NCBI GenBank assembly: GCA_003165415.1
Contig: PLUC01000231.1
Location: forward strand, 25,824-79,431
Source: Holophagaceae bacterium
GTDB lineage: Bacteria; Acidobacteriota; Holophagae; Holophagales; Holophagaceae
Direction of reading: 5' to 3'
DNA length: 53,608 nt
Of this stretch, positions 18,871 to 27,635 are shown piece by piece; within the stretch, counting starts at the first letter, position 1; the number at the start of each line of letters is the position of its first letter. The position numbers were made by a program, and so were the translations under genes. The notes beneath the pieces were generated by a model. The model had not been told where the DNA came from, did no database searches, and worked only from the letters and a program-made list of their open reading frames with translations.

Positions 18871-20583
18871 ATGTTCATAAAAAAACAGCTGGAGCCCCTG
18901 TCCGGACCGGACGTGGAGACCCTTTCCTGGAGCGCCAAGGACCGGGACCGGGCCCTGGAGCAGGCCCGGTCCGGCGACTTCGAGCTCATCATCATCGGCG
19001 GCGGCATCACCGGGGCGGGGGTGGCCCGGGAGGCGGCCCTGCGCTCCATCCCCTTCCTGCTGGTGGACCAGGAGGATTTCGCCTCCGGCACCTCCTCCCG
19101 CTCCTCCAAGCTGGTGCACGGCGGCTTCCGCTACCTGGCCCAGGGGGAGTTCCGCCTGGTGCGGGAAGCCGCCACCGAACGCAACTGGCTCCGCTGGGCC
19201 CTGCCCAACCTGGTGCGGCCCCTGGGTTTCTACCTCTGCGCCCATGCCGGCGGCAAGGACACCCCGGGCCGGGTGCGGACAGGCATCCGGCTCTACGACC
19301 TGCTTTCGGACACCCTGTCCCGGCACAAGAACCTTCCGCACCGGTTCCTCACGCCCGCCGAGCTGGCCGACCGGGAGCCGGCCGTGGCCACCGAGGGACT
19401 GCTCATGGCCGGCCACTACTATGACGCGGCGGTGGACGACGCCCGGCTGGTGCTGGAAACCCTCAAGGAGGCGCGGGATGCCTCCGGGGGCCGGTCGGTG
19501 GCCCTGAACTACCTGAAGGCGGTGCGCATCACCTGCCTGGGGGACCGGGGCCTGGAGGTGGAACTGGAGGATGTCCCGGGCGGTGGGCGCTTCACCGTGC
19601 GCTCCCGCTGCGTCCTGAACGCCACCGGGGCCTGGACCGACGCGACCCTCCGCCTGGCCGGAATCGATTCGCGCATGATCCGTCCCACCAAGGGCGTGCA
19701 CCTGGTGGTGCCCAATGCCCGGCTGGGCAACCGGGACGCCTTCGTGCTCAGGTCCCTGGACGACGGCCGCAGCTTCTTCGTCCTGCGCCGGGGCGAGGTC
19801 TCGGTGATCGGCACCACCGACACGGACTACCCGGGCGACCCCGGCCAGCCCTGGTGCGAGCCCCAGGATTGCGACTACCTGCTGCGCACGGTGAACCGGA
19901 TGTTTCCCCGGGCCCGGCTGGACCGGGACGACATCCTCTCCACCTCGGCGGGCATCCGCCCCCTGGTGCGGGGGAGGGACGGCAGCGCTTCCAGCGTGTC
20001 CCGCCGGCACCTGCTCCTGGATCCCGGCACGGGCCTGGTGACCATCGCCGGGGGCAAGCTCACCACCTTCCGGACCATGGCCTGGGAGATCCTGGACCGG
20101 TGCTCCCGGAGCGGCTACCTGCGCAGGCTGCGCGGACCGGAGGCGAGGCGGGACTTCTCCCGGAGGCCCTTCAAGAACGGCCTGTCCTGGGAGGCGTGGC
20201 CGATGGCCGCGGCCCGGCACGGGCTGGCGGGGCTGGTCCCGGAGGCCACCGCGCGCCACCTGTGCCAGCAGTACGGGCACCAGTCGCTGCGGATCCTGGG
20301 GGAGGTGCGCCGGGACCCGCGCGCGGGCGAGCCGCTGCTGGAGGGCCACCCGTTCTGCGCGGCGGAGATCCGCCACATCCTGGCCTTCGAGAACGCCCCG
20401 CGCCTCTGCGACGTGATGCTCCGGCGCACCGAGATGCAGATGCTGGTCTCCCACCGCCGGCAGGCCGACCTGGCCGGACGGGTGGCCGGGATCATGGCCT
20501 GCTACTACCACTGGGACCCGGCCCGGCTGCGGGAGGAGCTCGACCGCTACCTGGACCATGTCCGCAAGACCACCCTGAGCTGA
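18871..20583 (+). CDS. glpD: Glycerol-3-phosphate dehydrogenase, FAD-dependent
   Basis: Membrane-associated flavoenzyme of 570 residues that oxidises sn-glycerol 3-phosphate to DHAP and feeds electrons to quinone. The FAD-binding fold is clear (ELIIIGGGITGAGVAREAAL), followed by GlpD landmarks SGTSSRSSKLVHGGFRYL, LNATGAWTD, RPTKGVHLVVP, SVIGTTDTDYPGDP, ILSTSAGIRPLV and TIAGGKLTTFRTMA. The C-terminal helical domain is present, so the protein is full length. No ribosome-binding site stands out upstream; an overlapping seven-codon frame begins at 18857. It heads an operon with an FGGY kinase and an alkyl-DHAP-synthase-like oxidase. The DHAP it makes could go to glycolysis or, by context, to ether-lipid precursors. 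Confidence 0.94.
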   Translation: MFIKKQLEPLSGPDVETLSWSAKDRDRALEQARSGDFELIIIGGGITGAGVAREAALRSIPFLLVDQEDFASGTSSRSSKLVHGGFRYLAQGEFRLVREAATERNWLRWALPNLVRPLGFYLCAHAGGKDTPGRVRTGIRLYDLLSDTLSRHKNLPHRFLTPAELADREPAVATEGLLMAGHYYDAAVDDARLVLETLKEARDASGGRSVALNYLKAVRITCLGDRGLEVELEDVPGGGRFTVRSRCVLNATGAWTDATLRLAGIDSRMIRPTKGVHLVVPNARLGNRDAFVLRSLDDGRSFFVLRRGEVSVIGTTDTDYPGDPGQPWCEPQDCDYLLRTVNRMFPRARLDRDDILSTSAGIRPLVRGRDGSASSVSRRHLLLDPGTGLVTIAGGKLTTFRTMAWEILDRCSRSGYLRRLRGPEARRDFSRRPFKNGLSWEAWPMAAARHGLAGLVPEATARHLCQQYGHQSLRILGEVRRDPRAGEPLLEGHPFCAAEIRHILAFENAPRLCDVMLRRTEMQMLVSHRRQADLAGRVAGIMACYYHWDPARLREELDRYLDHVRKTTLS

Positions 20584-20594
20584 AAGGAACACCC

Positions 20595-22181
20595 GTGGAA
20601 GACACCCTCCTGACCGTGGACTGCGGCACGCAGAGCCTGCGCGCCATGCTCTTCTCCAGGGCCGGGAAGCTCGTGGACAAGGTCAAGGTGGAGTACGAGC
20701 CCTACCTCAGCCCGAACCCCGGGTGGGCCGAGCAGGACGCCCGGCTCTACTGGAACGCCCTGTGCGCCGCGGCGAGGGAGCTCAAGGCCCGGTCCGGGCC
20801 GGCCTTCGCCCGGGTGCAGGGGGTGGGGGTCGCCGCCCTGCGCAACACCCCGGTGCTGGTGGACGCGGCGGGGGAGGCGGTGCGGCCCGCCATCCTCTGG
20901 CTGGACACCCGGAATGCCGGCCGGGTCTATCGCCCGGGGTGGCTCATGCGCTCCGTCTACGCGGCCATCGGCCTCCTCCCGGCGCTCCTCAAGGCCCAGG
21001 AGGACTGCAAGAGCAACTGGCTGCGGCAGCACCAGCGGGAAACCTGGGACCGGGCCGCCAAGGTGCTCCAGGTGTCCGGCTACCTGAACCACCTGCTCAC
21101 CGGCCAGTTCCGGGACTCCGTCGCCAGCCAGATCGGGCACATCCCTTTCAACTACCAGAAACTGCGCTGGTGCCGCCCGGGCGAGCTGAACGCGCGGGTG
21201 TTCCCGGTGGAGCCGGAAAAGCTGCCGGAGCTGGTGGCCCCCGGCGGAACCATCGGGCGGATCACCCGGGCCGCCGCCGCGGCCACGGGCATCCCCGAAG
21301 GGGTCCCGGTGATCGCCTGCGCCTCGGACAAGGGCGCCGAAAGCCTCGGATGCGGGTGCACCCTCGATTCCATGGCCAGCCTCTCCCTGGGCACCGCGGC
21401 CGCGGTGATGACCACCAGCCGGCGCTACTTCGAGCCCCTGGCCTTCATGCCGGCCTACCCCGCCGCCCTGCCGGGCCAGTACAGCCCGGAGGTGCAGGTG
21501 TTCCGGGGCTACTGGATGATCAACTGGTTCCTTCGGGAATTCGCCACGGCGGAGCGGGAAGAGGGCCGCCTGGCCGGAGTTCCGCCCGAGACCCTGCTGG
21601 ACCGGTTCCTCAGGGACATTCCGGCCGGGTCGCTGGGCCTGATGACCCTGCCCCACTGGGGCGCCCAGCTCAAGCACCCCGCCGCCAAGGGCTCCATGAT
21701 CGGCCTGGGGGAAGTCCATACCCGGGGCCACTTCTACCGTTCCCTGATCGAAGGGCTGGCCTTCGCCCTCCGGGACGGGCTGGAGCGCATCGAGCGGGCC
21801 GGGCGGATCCGGATCGAGCAGATCGGCCTGGCCGGCGGGGCCTCCCAGTCGGAGGAGATCTGCCAGATCACGGCCGACATCTTCGGCCGCCCGCTGTGCG
21901 CCGGGGAGACCTTCGAGGCCGCCGGCCTGGGCGTCGCGGTGATCACCGCCACCGGGGCGGGCCTGCACGGCTCCATGGCCGACGCGGTCCGGCTCATGGT
22001 GCGGCCCGGCCGGATGTTCACCCCCCGGGCCCGGAACACCGAGCTGTACCGGAAGCTCTACCAGAAGGTCCACCGGCGCATCCAGCGGCGGCTGGAGCCC
22101 CTGCATGGGCAGATCCGGCAGATCCTCAACTACCCGGAGCGTTCGGGCGGGGAGTGGCGCCCGGCGGGAGGTGAAGGTTGA
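20595..22181 (+). CDS. FGGY-family carbohydrate kinase
   Basis: ATP-dependent sugar or polyol kinase of 528 residues with the actin-like fold. The N-terminal phosphate loop reads LLTVDCGTQSLRAMLF and the central substrate loop AILWLDTRNAGR. The C-terminal half has SLSLGTAAAVMTT, FYRSLIEGLAFALRDGLERI and GLAGGASQSEEICQITADIFGRP, the FGGY signature area. Sequence does not settle whether glycerol, a pentulose or another polyol is the substrate; its position next to glpD makes glycerol or a glycerol-like polyol plausible. The GTG at 20595 follows AAGGAA, 12 bp after glpD. Its stop overlaps the next ATG by one base (TGATG), so all three genes form one operon. Confidence 0.9.
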   Translation: MEDTLLTVDCGTQSLRAMLFSRAGKLVDKVKVEYEPYLSPNPGWAEQDARLYWNALCAAARELKARSGPAFARVQGVGVAALRNTPVLVDAAGEAVRPAILWLDTRNAGRVYRPGWLMRSVYAAIGLLPALLKAQEDCKSNWLRQHQRETWDRAAKVLQVSGYLNHLLTGQFRDSVASQIGHIPFNYQKLRWCRPGELNARVFPVEPEKLPELVAPGGTIGRITRAAAAATGIPEGVPVIACASDKGAESLGCGCTLDSMASLSLGTAAAVMTTSRRYFEPLAFMPAYPAALPGQYSPEVQVFRGYWMINWFLREFATAEREEGRLAGVPPETLLDRFLRDIPAGSLGLMTLPHWGAQLKHPAAKGSMIGLGEVHTRGHFYRSLIEGLAFALRDGLERIERAGRIRIEQIGLAGGASQSEEICQITADIFGRPLCAGETFEAAGLGVAVITATGAGLHGSMADAVRLMVRPGRMFTPRARNTELYRKLYQKVHRRIQRRLEPLHGQIRQILNYPERSGGEWRPAGGEG

Positions 22182-23872
22182 TGCCGGAACCCTTCACGCC
22201 CCCCTGGCGGGAGGCCGCCCCGCCCCCGGGCTCCTGGCGCGCCCTGTTCAAGTGGGGCGACCCGCATCAGTTCAAGCATCCCGGACCCAGGCTCTACCGG
22301 ATGCTGAAGGCCGCGTTCGGCCTTGGCGACGACGATTTCCGGACGCCCAGCCTGGAGGGGCTGGAGCCGGCGGCCGCCCCCCGCCCCTCCGGGCTGGCCC
22401 CCGGCGCCCGCTCCGACCTGGAGGCCATGCTGGGGCCGGAGAACGTGCGCACCGATGACCAGGCGCGGCTGGGGGCGGCCTGCGGCAAGGGCATGCTGGA
22501 CCTGCTGCGGCTGCGCCGGGGGATCGCCCCGCGGCTTCCCGACGCCGTGCTGCACCCCCGGGACCGGCACGACCTGGTGCGGATCGTGGCCTACTGTTCC
22601 GGGGCCGGGATCGCCATGGTCCCCCGGGGCGGCGCCACCTCCGTCACCCGGGGCACGGAGTGCCCGGCCGGCGGCGTCTCCCTGGATCTGCGCACCCACA
22701 TGGACCGGGTGCTCCGCTTCAACGAGACCGACCAGACCATCACCGTGCAGCCCGGCATGGGCGGCCCGCGCCTGGAGCGGATCCTGAACCGGGCCCCGGA
22801 ACTGTTCGGGGCCTCCCGCCGCTATACTTGCGGGCACTTCCCCCAGTCCTTCGAGTTCTCCACGGTGGGCGGCTGGGTGGCGACCCGGGGCGCCGGACAG
22901 GATTCCACCTACTACGGCAAGATCGAGGACCTGGTCCTGTCCCAGGAATGCGTGACCCCCGCCGGGGTGATCCGCACCGGGGACCACCCGGCGGCGGCCA
23001 CCGGGCCCGACACTGACCAGATCCTCCTGGGCAGCGAGGGCGCCTTCGGGGTGCTGAGCGAGGTCACCCTGAAGGTTTTCCGCCTCATGCCGGAAAACCG
23101 CCGGCGCTTCAGCTACCTGTTCCCGGACTGGGCCTCGGCCCTGGACGCGGTCCGGGAGATCATGCAGGGCCAGTTCGGCCACCCGTCCGTGTTCAGGCTG
23201 TCCGATCCCGAGGAGACCGAGGTGGCGCTGAAGCTCTACGGGCTGGAACGGCCGCCCCTGGAGGCGCTGCTGCGCTGCCTGGGCCTGCGCGGGGGCGCCC
23301 GCTGCCTGCTCCTGGGCGCCGCCGACGGCGAGCGCGGCTTCGCCCGCATGGTCCGGCGGCGGATCGGGCGGGTCTGCCGGAGCCGCGGCGCCCTGCCCGG
23401 CACCGGCCTGGTGACCCGGGCCTGGGAGCGCGGCCGGTTCCGGGACCCCTATCTGAGGGACGACCTCCAGGACTTCGGCATCCTCACCGACACCCTGGAG
23501 TGCGCCGTGGCCTGGGACGGCCTGGAGCGGGTGCGCCGGGGGGTCCAGGCGTTCTGCCGGACCCGGCCCCGGACCCTGTGCCTCACCCACATCTCCCACT
23601 GCTACCCCCAGGGGGCCAGCCTATATTTTGTATTCATGGCAAAGATGGACGACCTGGCGGAATACCTGGCGTTCCAGGCCGGGGTCCTGGACGTCATCCG
23701 CGACCAGGGCGCGGCCATGAGCCACCACCACGGCATCGGCAAGATGGCCGGCCCCTGGCTGCGGGACCAGGCCGGCGCAGGGCAGATGGACCTTTTCCGC
23801 GCCATCAAGCGCCACTTCGACCCCCAGGGGCTCATGAATCCCGGTGGCACCCTGGGCCTGGATCCGCCATAA
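22181..23872 (+). CDS. FAD-linked oxidase resembling alkyl-dihydroxyacetonephosphate synthase
   Basis: Flavoprotein of 563 residues with a PCMH-type FAD domain (VPRGGATSVTRGTE, then VQPGMGGPRLERIL) and a C-terminal FAD-oxidase C domain. Several segments match alkyl-DHAP synthase (AGPS), which swaps the acyl chain of acyl-DHAP for a fatty alcohol: GHFPQSFEFSTVGGWVATRG, DSTYYGKIEDLVL, SHCYPQGASLYF and SHHHGIGKMAGPWL, the last being the active-site His run. It ends FDPQGLMNPGG, standard for the wider family. Other FAD-linked oxidases (glycolate or lactate oxidase types) share the fold but usually lack the HHHG(I/V)GK run. Operon partners that generate DHAP support the AGPS-like reading. Confidence is high for family and moderate for activity. 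Confidence 0.82.
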   Translation: MPEPFTPPWREAAPPPGSWRALFKWGDPHQFKHPGPRLYRMLKAAFGLGDDDFRTPSLEGLEPAAAPRPSGLAPGARSDLEAMLGPENVRTDDQARLGAACGKGMLDLLRLRRGIAPRLPDAVLHPRDRHDLVRIVAYCSGAGIAMVPRGGATSVTRGTECPAGGVSLDLRTHMDRVLRFNETDQTITVQPGMGGPRLERILNRAPELFGASRRYTCGHFPQSFEFSTVGGWVATRGAGQDSTYYGKIEDLVLSQECVTPAGVIRTGDHPAAATGPDTDQILLGSEGAFGVLSEVTLKVFRLMPENRRRFSYLFPDWASALDAVREIMQGQFGHPSVFRLSDPEETEVALKLYGLERPPLEALLRCLGLRGGARCLLLGAADGERGFARMVRRRIGRVCRSRGALPGTGLVTRAWERGRFRDPYLRDDLQDFGILTDTLECAVAWDGLERVRRGVQAFCRTRPRTLCLTHISHCYPQGASLYFVFMAKMDDLAEYLAFQAGVLDVIRDQGAAMSHHHGIGKMAGPWLRDQAGAGQMDLFRAIKRHFDPQGLMNPGGTLGLDPP

Positions 23873-23966
23873 GTTGCTTCTCGATGGGAAAACCGCCCAC
23901 AATGCCGAGTAGAATCATCAAGATTATTGAATCAGCCAAGCTATGCTTGCTTGCGAGGAGAAGATC

Positions 23967-24686
23967 ATGCCTGAGCACCACCTGAACCTTGGCCACACCC
24001 ATTCCGGCCCATCCGCCCGGCGCCCGCTCCTGGCGGCCCTCGCCATGTCGGCCGGACTGTTCCTGAGTCTCGGCTGCGACCGGGACCAGGTGAGCCACGC
24101 CAGCGTGGCCAAGGAGGCCCCCGCGCCCGCGCCCATGGCTCCAGCCCATGGGGCCGCGCCCATGACCATGCCGCCGGGAGCCATGCCTCCCGGAGCCATG
24201 CCGCCCGGAGCCATGCCGCCCGGGGCCATGCCCGGCGGGCAGCTCCCACCGCCGCCCCGCCCCACCGGCAAAGGCGCGCTCAAGTGGGCCCTGCCCAAGG
24301 GCTGGACCGAGACCCCGGGCAGCGGCATGCGCTATGCCACCCTCACCCCGCCGGGGGCGGGCAAGCTGGAGATGTCGGTGGTGGTGCTGCCCGGTCCGGC
24401 CGGCGGGGAACCGGCCAACGTGAACCGCTGGCGCGGCCAGATCGGGCTCCCGCCCCTGGAGGACGACGCCCTCGCCGCCACCCGGAAGACCGTGCCGAGC
24501 AAGGCCGGCGCCGTGGCGGTGTACGACTTCACCAGCCTCGGCGACGTGAAGACCCGCATGGTCGCCGGACTGCTCGCCACGGCCGACGGCAATACCTGGT
24601 TCTTCAAGCTCATGGGCAACGCGGAACCGGTGGCCAAGGCCAAGCCCGCTTTCATGAAGTACCTGGAGTCACTGCACCTTGATTAG
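23967..24686 (+). CDS. Met/Pro-rich lipoprotein upstream of resB-ccsA
   Basis: Exported lipoprotein of 239 residues. A basic N-terminus and hydrophobic segment (PLLAALAMSAGLFLSLGC) end in a lipobox, with the Cys lipidated. Next comes a low-complexity Pro/Ala/Met region with four perfect MPPGA units (15-bp DNA repeats at 24168-24227), then a globular domain of about 140 residues beginning LKWALPKGWTETPGSGMRYATL, which I do not recognise beyond its likeness to small unannotated lipoprotein domains. The ATG at 23967 follows GAGGAG at a good distance. The stop overlaps the TTG start of resB by eight bases, so it is co-translated with the cytochrome c maturation genes. The Met-rich stretch could bind copper, but this is only inference. 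Confidence 0.8.
   Translation: MPEHHLNLGHTHSGPSARRPLLAALAMSAGLFLSLGCDRDQVSHASVAKEAPAPAPMAPAHGAAPMTMPPGAMPPGAMPPGAMPPGAMPGGQLPPPPRPTGKGALKWALPKGWTETPGSGMRYATLTPPGAGKLEMSVVVLPGPAGGEPANVNRWRGQIGLPPLEDDALAATRKTVPSKAGAVAVYDFTSLGDVKTRMVAGLLATADGNTWFFKLMGNAEPVAKAKPAFMKYLESLHLD
24168..24227 (+). repeat. Four 15-bp tandem repeats encoding MPPGA
   Basis: Four consecutive ATG-CC(G/T)-CC(G/C)-GGA/GGG-GCC units encode MPPGA four times, followed by a partial MPGG. Only a few third-position changes separate the units. Because 15 is a multiple of three, slippage would alter the spacer length without shifting the frame. Confidence 0.85.
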
Positions 24687-25839
24687 AAGCATTGCGGTCC
24701 GCTGCTGGATCGCCCTGGCCTCGCTGCAGGTCACCATCGTCGCCCTGGTGCTGCTCATGGCGCTGGTGGTGCTCTGCACCCTGGCCCAGACCGATCTGGG
24801 CACCCTGGGCGCGGTGAACACCTACATGCGCAGCTTCCTGGTCATGCGCCAGGTCCAGGGGCTGCCGTTCCGGGTGCCGCTGTTCCCGGGCGGGGCGCTG
24901 GTGGGGCTGGTGCTGGTGGCCAACCTCAGCGCCGCCCTGGTGCGGCGGTTCGAGTTCAACCCGCGGAAATTCGGCCTCTGGGTGGTCCACGCCGGGCTGA
25001 TCCTGCTGGTGGCCGGGGAGTTCGTCACCGGCGCGTTCCAGGTGGACACGCGCATGACCATCGAGGAAGGCCAGACGGTCAACTACCTGGAGAGCTACCA
25101 CCAGATGGAACTGGCCGTCAGCGACGTCACCGATCCGGCCCACACCGAGGAGTACGGCGTTCCGGACTCGAAGCTGCGGGCGGGCGCCGTCGTCCCCCTG
25201 CCGGGCACCCCGATTACCCTCAAGGTGAAGCGCTACTTCGTCAACGCGGTGCTGGCGCCCCGGGCCGCGGGCGACCCGCCGTCCCCGGCCGACCGGGGCG
25301 TGGGGGCCCAGGTGAAGATCACCGAGGCGCCGCCGGCGACCTCTGACAAGGAGGTCAACGCCGCCTCGGTCCTGGTGGAGCCGGTGGCCGGCGGCCAAAG
25401 CTACGGCACCTGGCTGGTGTCCACCGTGCTCGGGGCCCCCCAGTCCTTCGTCCACGAGGGCCGGACCTACCTGCTCTCCATGCGGGCGCGCCGGTACTAC
25501 CTGCCCTACGCCGTCACCCTCAAGAAATTCAGCCATGACAGCTACGCGGGCACCGACATCCCCAAGAACTTCTCCAGCCTGGTGCACCTCTCCAACCCCG
25601 CCCGGGGGGAGGAGCGGGACGTGCTCATCTACATGAACCAGCCCCTGCGCTACGACGGCAAGGCCTTCTACCAGGCCAGCTACGGCAAGGGCGACACCCT
25701 CTCGGTGCTCCAGGTGGTGGCCAACCCCGGCTGGCTGCTGCCCTACCTCTCCTGCGCGCTCATCACCCTGGGCCTGCTGCTGCACTTCGGCATCACCCTG
25801 TTCAACGCCATCAAGCGCCGCGAAAAGGAGGCCTCGTGA
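24679..25839 (+). CDS. resB: ResB-like cytochrome c biogenesis protein
   Basis: Inner-membrane component (386 residues) of the System II cytochrome c maturation complex, which works with CcsA to deliver haem to apocytochrome c outside the membrane. Membrane segments lie near residues 14-36, 73-90, 97-113 and 355-373. A large extracytoplasmic domain separates the third and last segments and contains VKRYFVNAVLAPR and DVLIYMNQPLRYDGKAFYQAS, the latter a ResB family hallmark. The TTG start at 24679 overlaps the lipoprotein stop and has TGGAG upstream. The end overlaps the next start in a GTGA. Order and overlap with ccsA confirm the assignment. Confidence 0.9.
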   Translation: MIRSIAVRCWIALASLQVTIVALVLLMALVVLCTLAQTDLGTLGAVNTYMRSFLVMRQVQGLPFRVPLFPGGALVGLVLVANLSAALVRRFEFNPRKFGLWVVHAGLILLVAGEFVTGAFQVDTRMTIEEGQTVNYLESYHQMELAVSDVTDPAHTEEYGVPDSKLRAGAVVPLPGTPITLKVKRYFVNAVLAPRAAGDPPSPADRGVGAQVKITEAPPATSDKEVNAASVLVEPVAGGQSYGTWLVSTVLGAPQSFVHEGRTYLLSMRARRYYLPYAVTLKKFSHDSYAGTDIPKNFSSLVHLSNPARGEERDVLIYMNQPLRYDGKAFYQASYGKGDTLSVLQVVANPGWLLPYLSCALITLGLLLHFGITLFNAIKRREKEAS

Positions 25840-27590
25840 AACTCGCCAAGCTGTTCGCCTGGCTCCCGGGGCTGCTGGCCCTGGCCGCGGCGCTCGCCAC
25901 CGCCCTGCCGCCGGGGCCGGTGCGCGGCTTTGACATGGACCGCTTCGGGCGCACCCCGGTGCTGGAGGGGGGCAGGGTCAAGCCCCTGGATTCCGTGGCC
26001 CGGAACGCGCTGCTGATGATCCGGGGCAAGCAGGGCGTCCCCTTCGAGGGGCGCCAGCTGGGCCCGGACGAGTGGATGCTGGACGTGCTGTTCCGCCCCG
26101 AGGCGGCCGATGCCCAGCCGGTGTTCGTGATCAACGACCCGGACATCCTCGGCCTCATGGGGCTGAGACAGACCGCGGACCGCTACTTCAGCTTCGACAC
26201 CATCGCCCCGCACCTCCAGGAGATCCAGTCCCAGGCCATGGCGGCCCAGGCCCTGGAATCGGTGCAGCGCAGCCGGTTCCAGAACGCGGTGGTGAACCTG
26301 TTCGACCGGCTCGTGCTGTACAACCACCTGGAGAACTCCGTGCAGCTGGCGGATTCTCCCGGGCTGTTCGCGGAGCTGCAGGGCCTGGGCGGCCCCCAGT
26401 CCGCCGAGCGCGACCGGAGCCTGGCCGAGGCCTCCCGGTTCCGCATCCTGCCGCCCCTGCCCGGGCAGAGCCCCGACGCCTGGCTGAACACCGGCGAAGC
26501 CCTCATCGCCGCCGCCTCCGGCACCCCCCACCCCGCCCTGGTGGCGCTGGCCACGGCGGGGGCCGGCTACCATGCCGGCCAGCCGGAGGCCTTCAACCGC
26601 GGGGTCGCCGAACTCCAGGGGCTCACGGCCAACCTGAGGCCCGGGGCCCTGCGCCACGCCCGCAGCGAGATCCTGTTCAACCGGGTCCAGCCGTTCTACC
26701 TGGGCATGGTGATCTATGTGCTCGCCCTGCTCACCCTGTTCGCCTCCTGGCTGTGGCGCCGGGACCTGCTCCAGCCCGCGGCGTTCTCCCTGCTGGCCGC
26801 CGGGGCGCTGGTGCACACCGCCGGCCTGGTGTCGCGCATCCTCCTGCAGGGCCGGCCGCCGGTCACCAACCTGTACTCCTCGGCGGTGTTCGTGGGCTGG
26901 GCCGCGGTCATCCTCGGCGTGATCCTGGAACGGATGTACCGCAAGGGCTTCGGCACTGCGGTGGCGGCCGCGGCGGGGTTCGCCTCGCTGATCATCGCCC
27001 ACCACCTGGCCATGGAGGGGGACACCATGGAGATGATGCGGGCTGTGCTGGACTCCAACTTCTGGCTGGCCACCCACGTGGTGACCGTCACCATCGGCTA
27101 CAGCGGCACCTTCCTGGCCGGAATCATCGCCATCGCCTACACCCTGCGCAAGCACATCGCCCCGGCCCCGGACCCCGCCACCACCCGCACCCTGGTGGAC
27201 ATGACCTACGGCATCGTCTGCTTCGCCCTGCTGTTCAGCTTCGTGGGCACCGTGCTGGGCGGCATCTGGGCGGACCAGTCCTGGGGCCGGTTCTGGGGCT
27301 GGGACCCCAAGGAGAATGGCGCCCTGCTCATCGTGCTCTGGAACGCCATCATCCTGCACTGCCGCTGGGGCGACTACATCCGGGAAAAGGGATTGATGGC
27401 CATGGCCATCTTCGGCAACATCATCACCAGCCTGTCCTGGTTCGGGGTCAACATGCTCGGCATCGGGCTGCACTCGTACGGCTTCATGGACCAGGCCTTC
27501 TGGGCCCTGGCCTGGTTCGACGCCTCCCAGCTGGTGCTGATCGCCCTGTGCCTGATGCCCCGGCGGTTCTGGGCCGCGCGGCTAAACTAA
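25836..27590 (+). CDS. ccsA: CcsA/ResC-like haem exporter for cytochrome c biogenesis
   Basis: Multi-spanning membrane protein of 584 residues, the haem-handling core of System II cytochrome c synthesis. The diagnostic tryptophan-rich WWD segment is intact near residues 480-505 (WGRFWGWDPKENGALLIVLW), with flanking His residues such as H in AIILHCRWG and in LHSYGF serving as haem ligands. A long N-terminal extracytoplasmic region of about 270 residues precedes the eight-helix core. This extended form (beginning FDMDRFGRTPVLEGGRVKPLDS) is seen in Bacteroidetes- and Acidobacteria-like lineages rather than in plastid CcsA. The GTG start overlaps the resB stop codon and has AAAAGGAGG just upstream. 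Presence of this pair predicts multiple c-type cytochromes elsewhere in the genome. Confidence 0.93.
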   Translation: MKLAKLFAWLPGLLALAAALATALPPGPVRGFDMDRFGRTPVLEGGRVKPLDSVARNALLMIRGKQGVPFEGRQLGPDEWMLDVLFRPEAADAQPVFVINDPDILGLMGLRQTADRYFSFDTIAPHLQEIQSQAMAAQALESVQRSRFQNAVVNLFDRLVLYNHLENSVQLADSPGLFAELQGLGGPQSAERDRSLAEASRFRILPPLPGQSPDAWLNTGEALIAAASGTPHPALVALATAGAGYHAGQPEAFNRGVAELQGLTANLRPGALRHARSEILFNRVQPFYLGMVIYVLALLTLFASWLWRRDLLQPAAFSLLAAGALVHTAGLVSRILLQGRPPVTNLYSSAVFVGWAAVILGVILERMYRKGFGTAVAAAAGFASLIIAHHLAMEGDTMEMMRAVLDSNFWLATHVVTVTIGYSGTFLAGIIAIAYTLRKHIAPAPDPATTRTLVDMTYGIVCFALLFSFVGTVLGGIWADQSWGRFWGWDPKENGALLIVLWNAIILHCRWGDYIREKGLMAMAIFGNIITSLSWFGVNMLGIGLHSYGFMDQAFWALAWFDASQLVLIALCLMPRRFWAARLN

Positions 27591-27635
27591 TTGATCCACC
27601 ACTCCAGCTGATAGCATGAGACGAGGGAGAAACCG

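Noticed and set aside
26455-26485. A CCCGGGCAGAGCCCCG stretch in ccsA similar to the second hairpin of the 87-bp element
   Set aside because: Only about 20 bases are similar, the first stem and spacing are absent, and the complementary arm is not preserved. Chance similarity in GC-rich coding sequence is sufficient.
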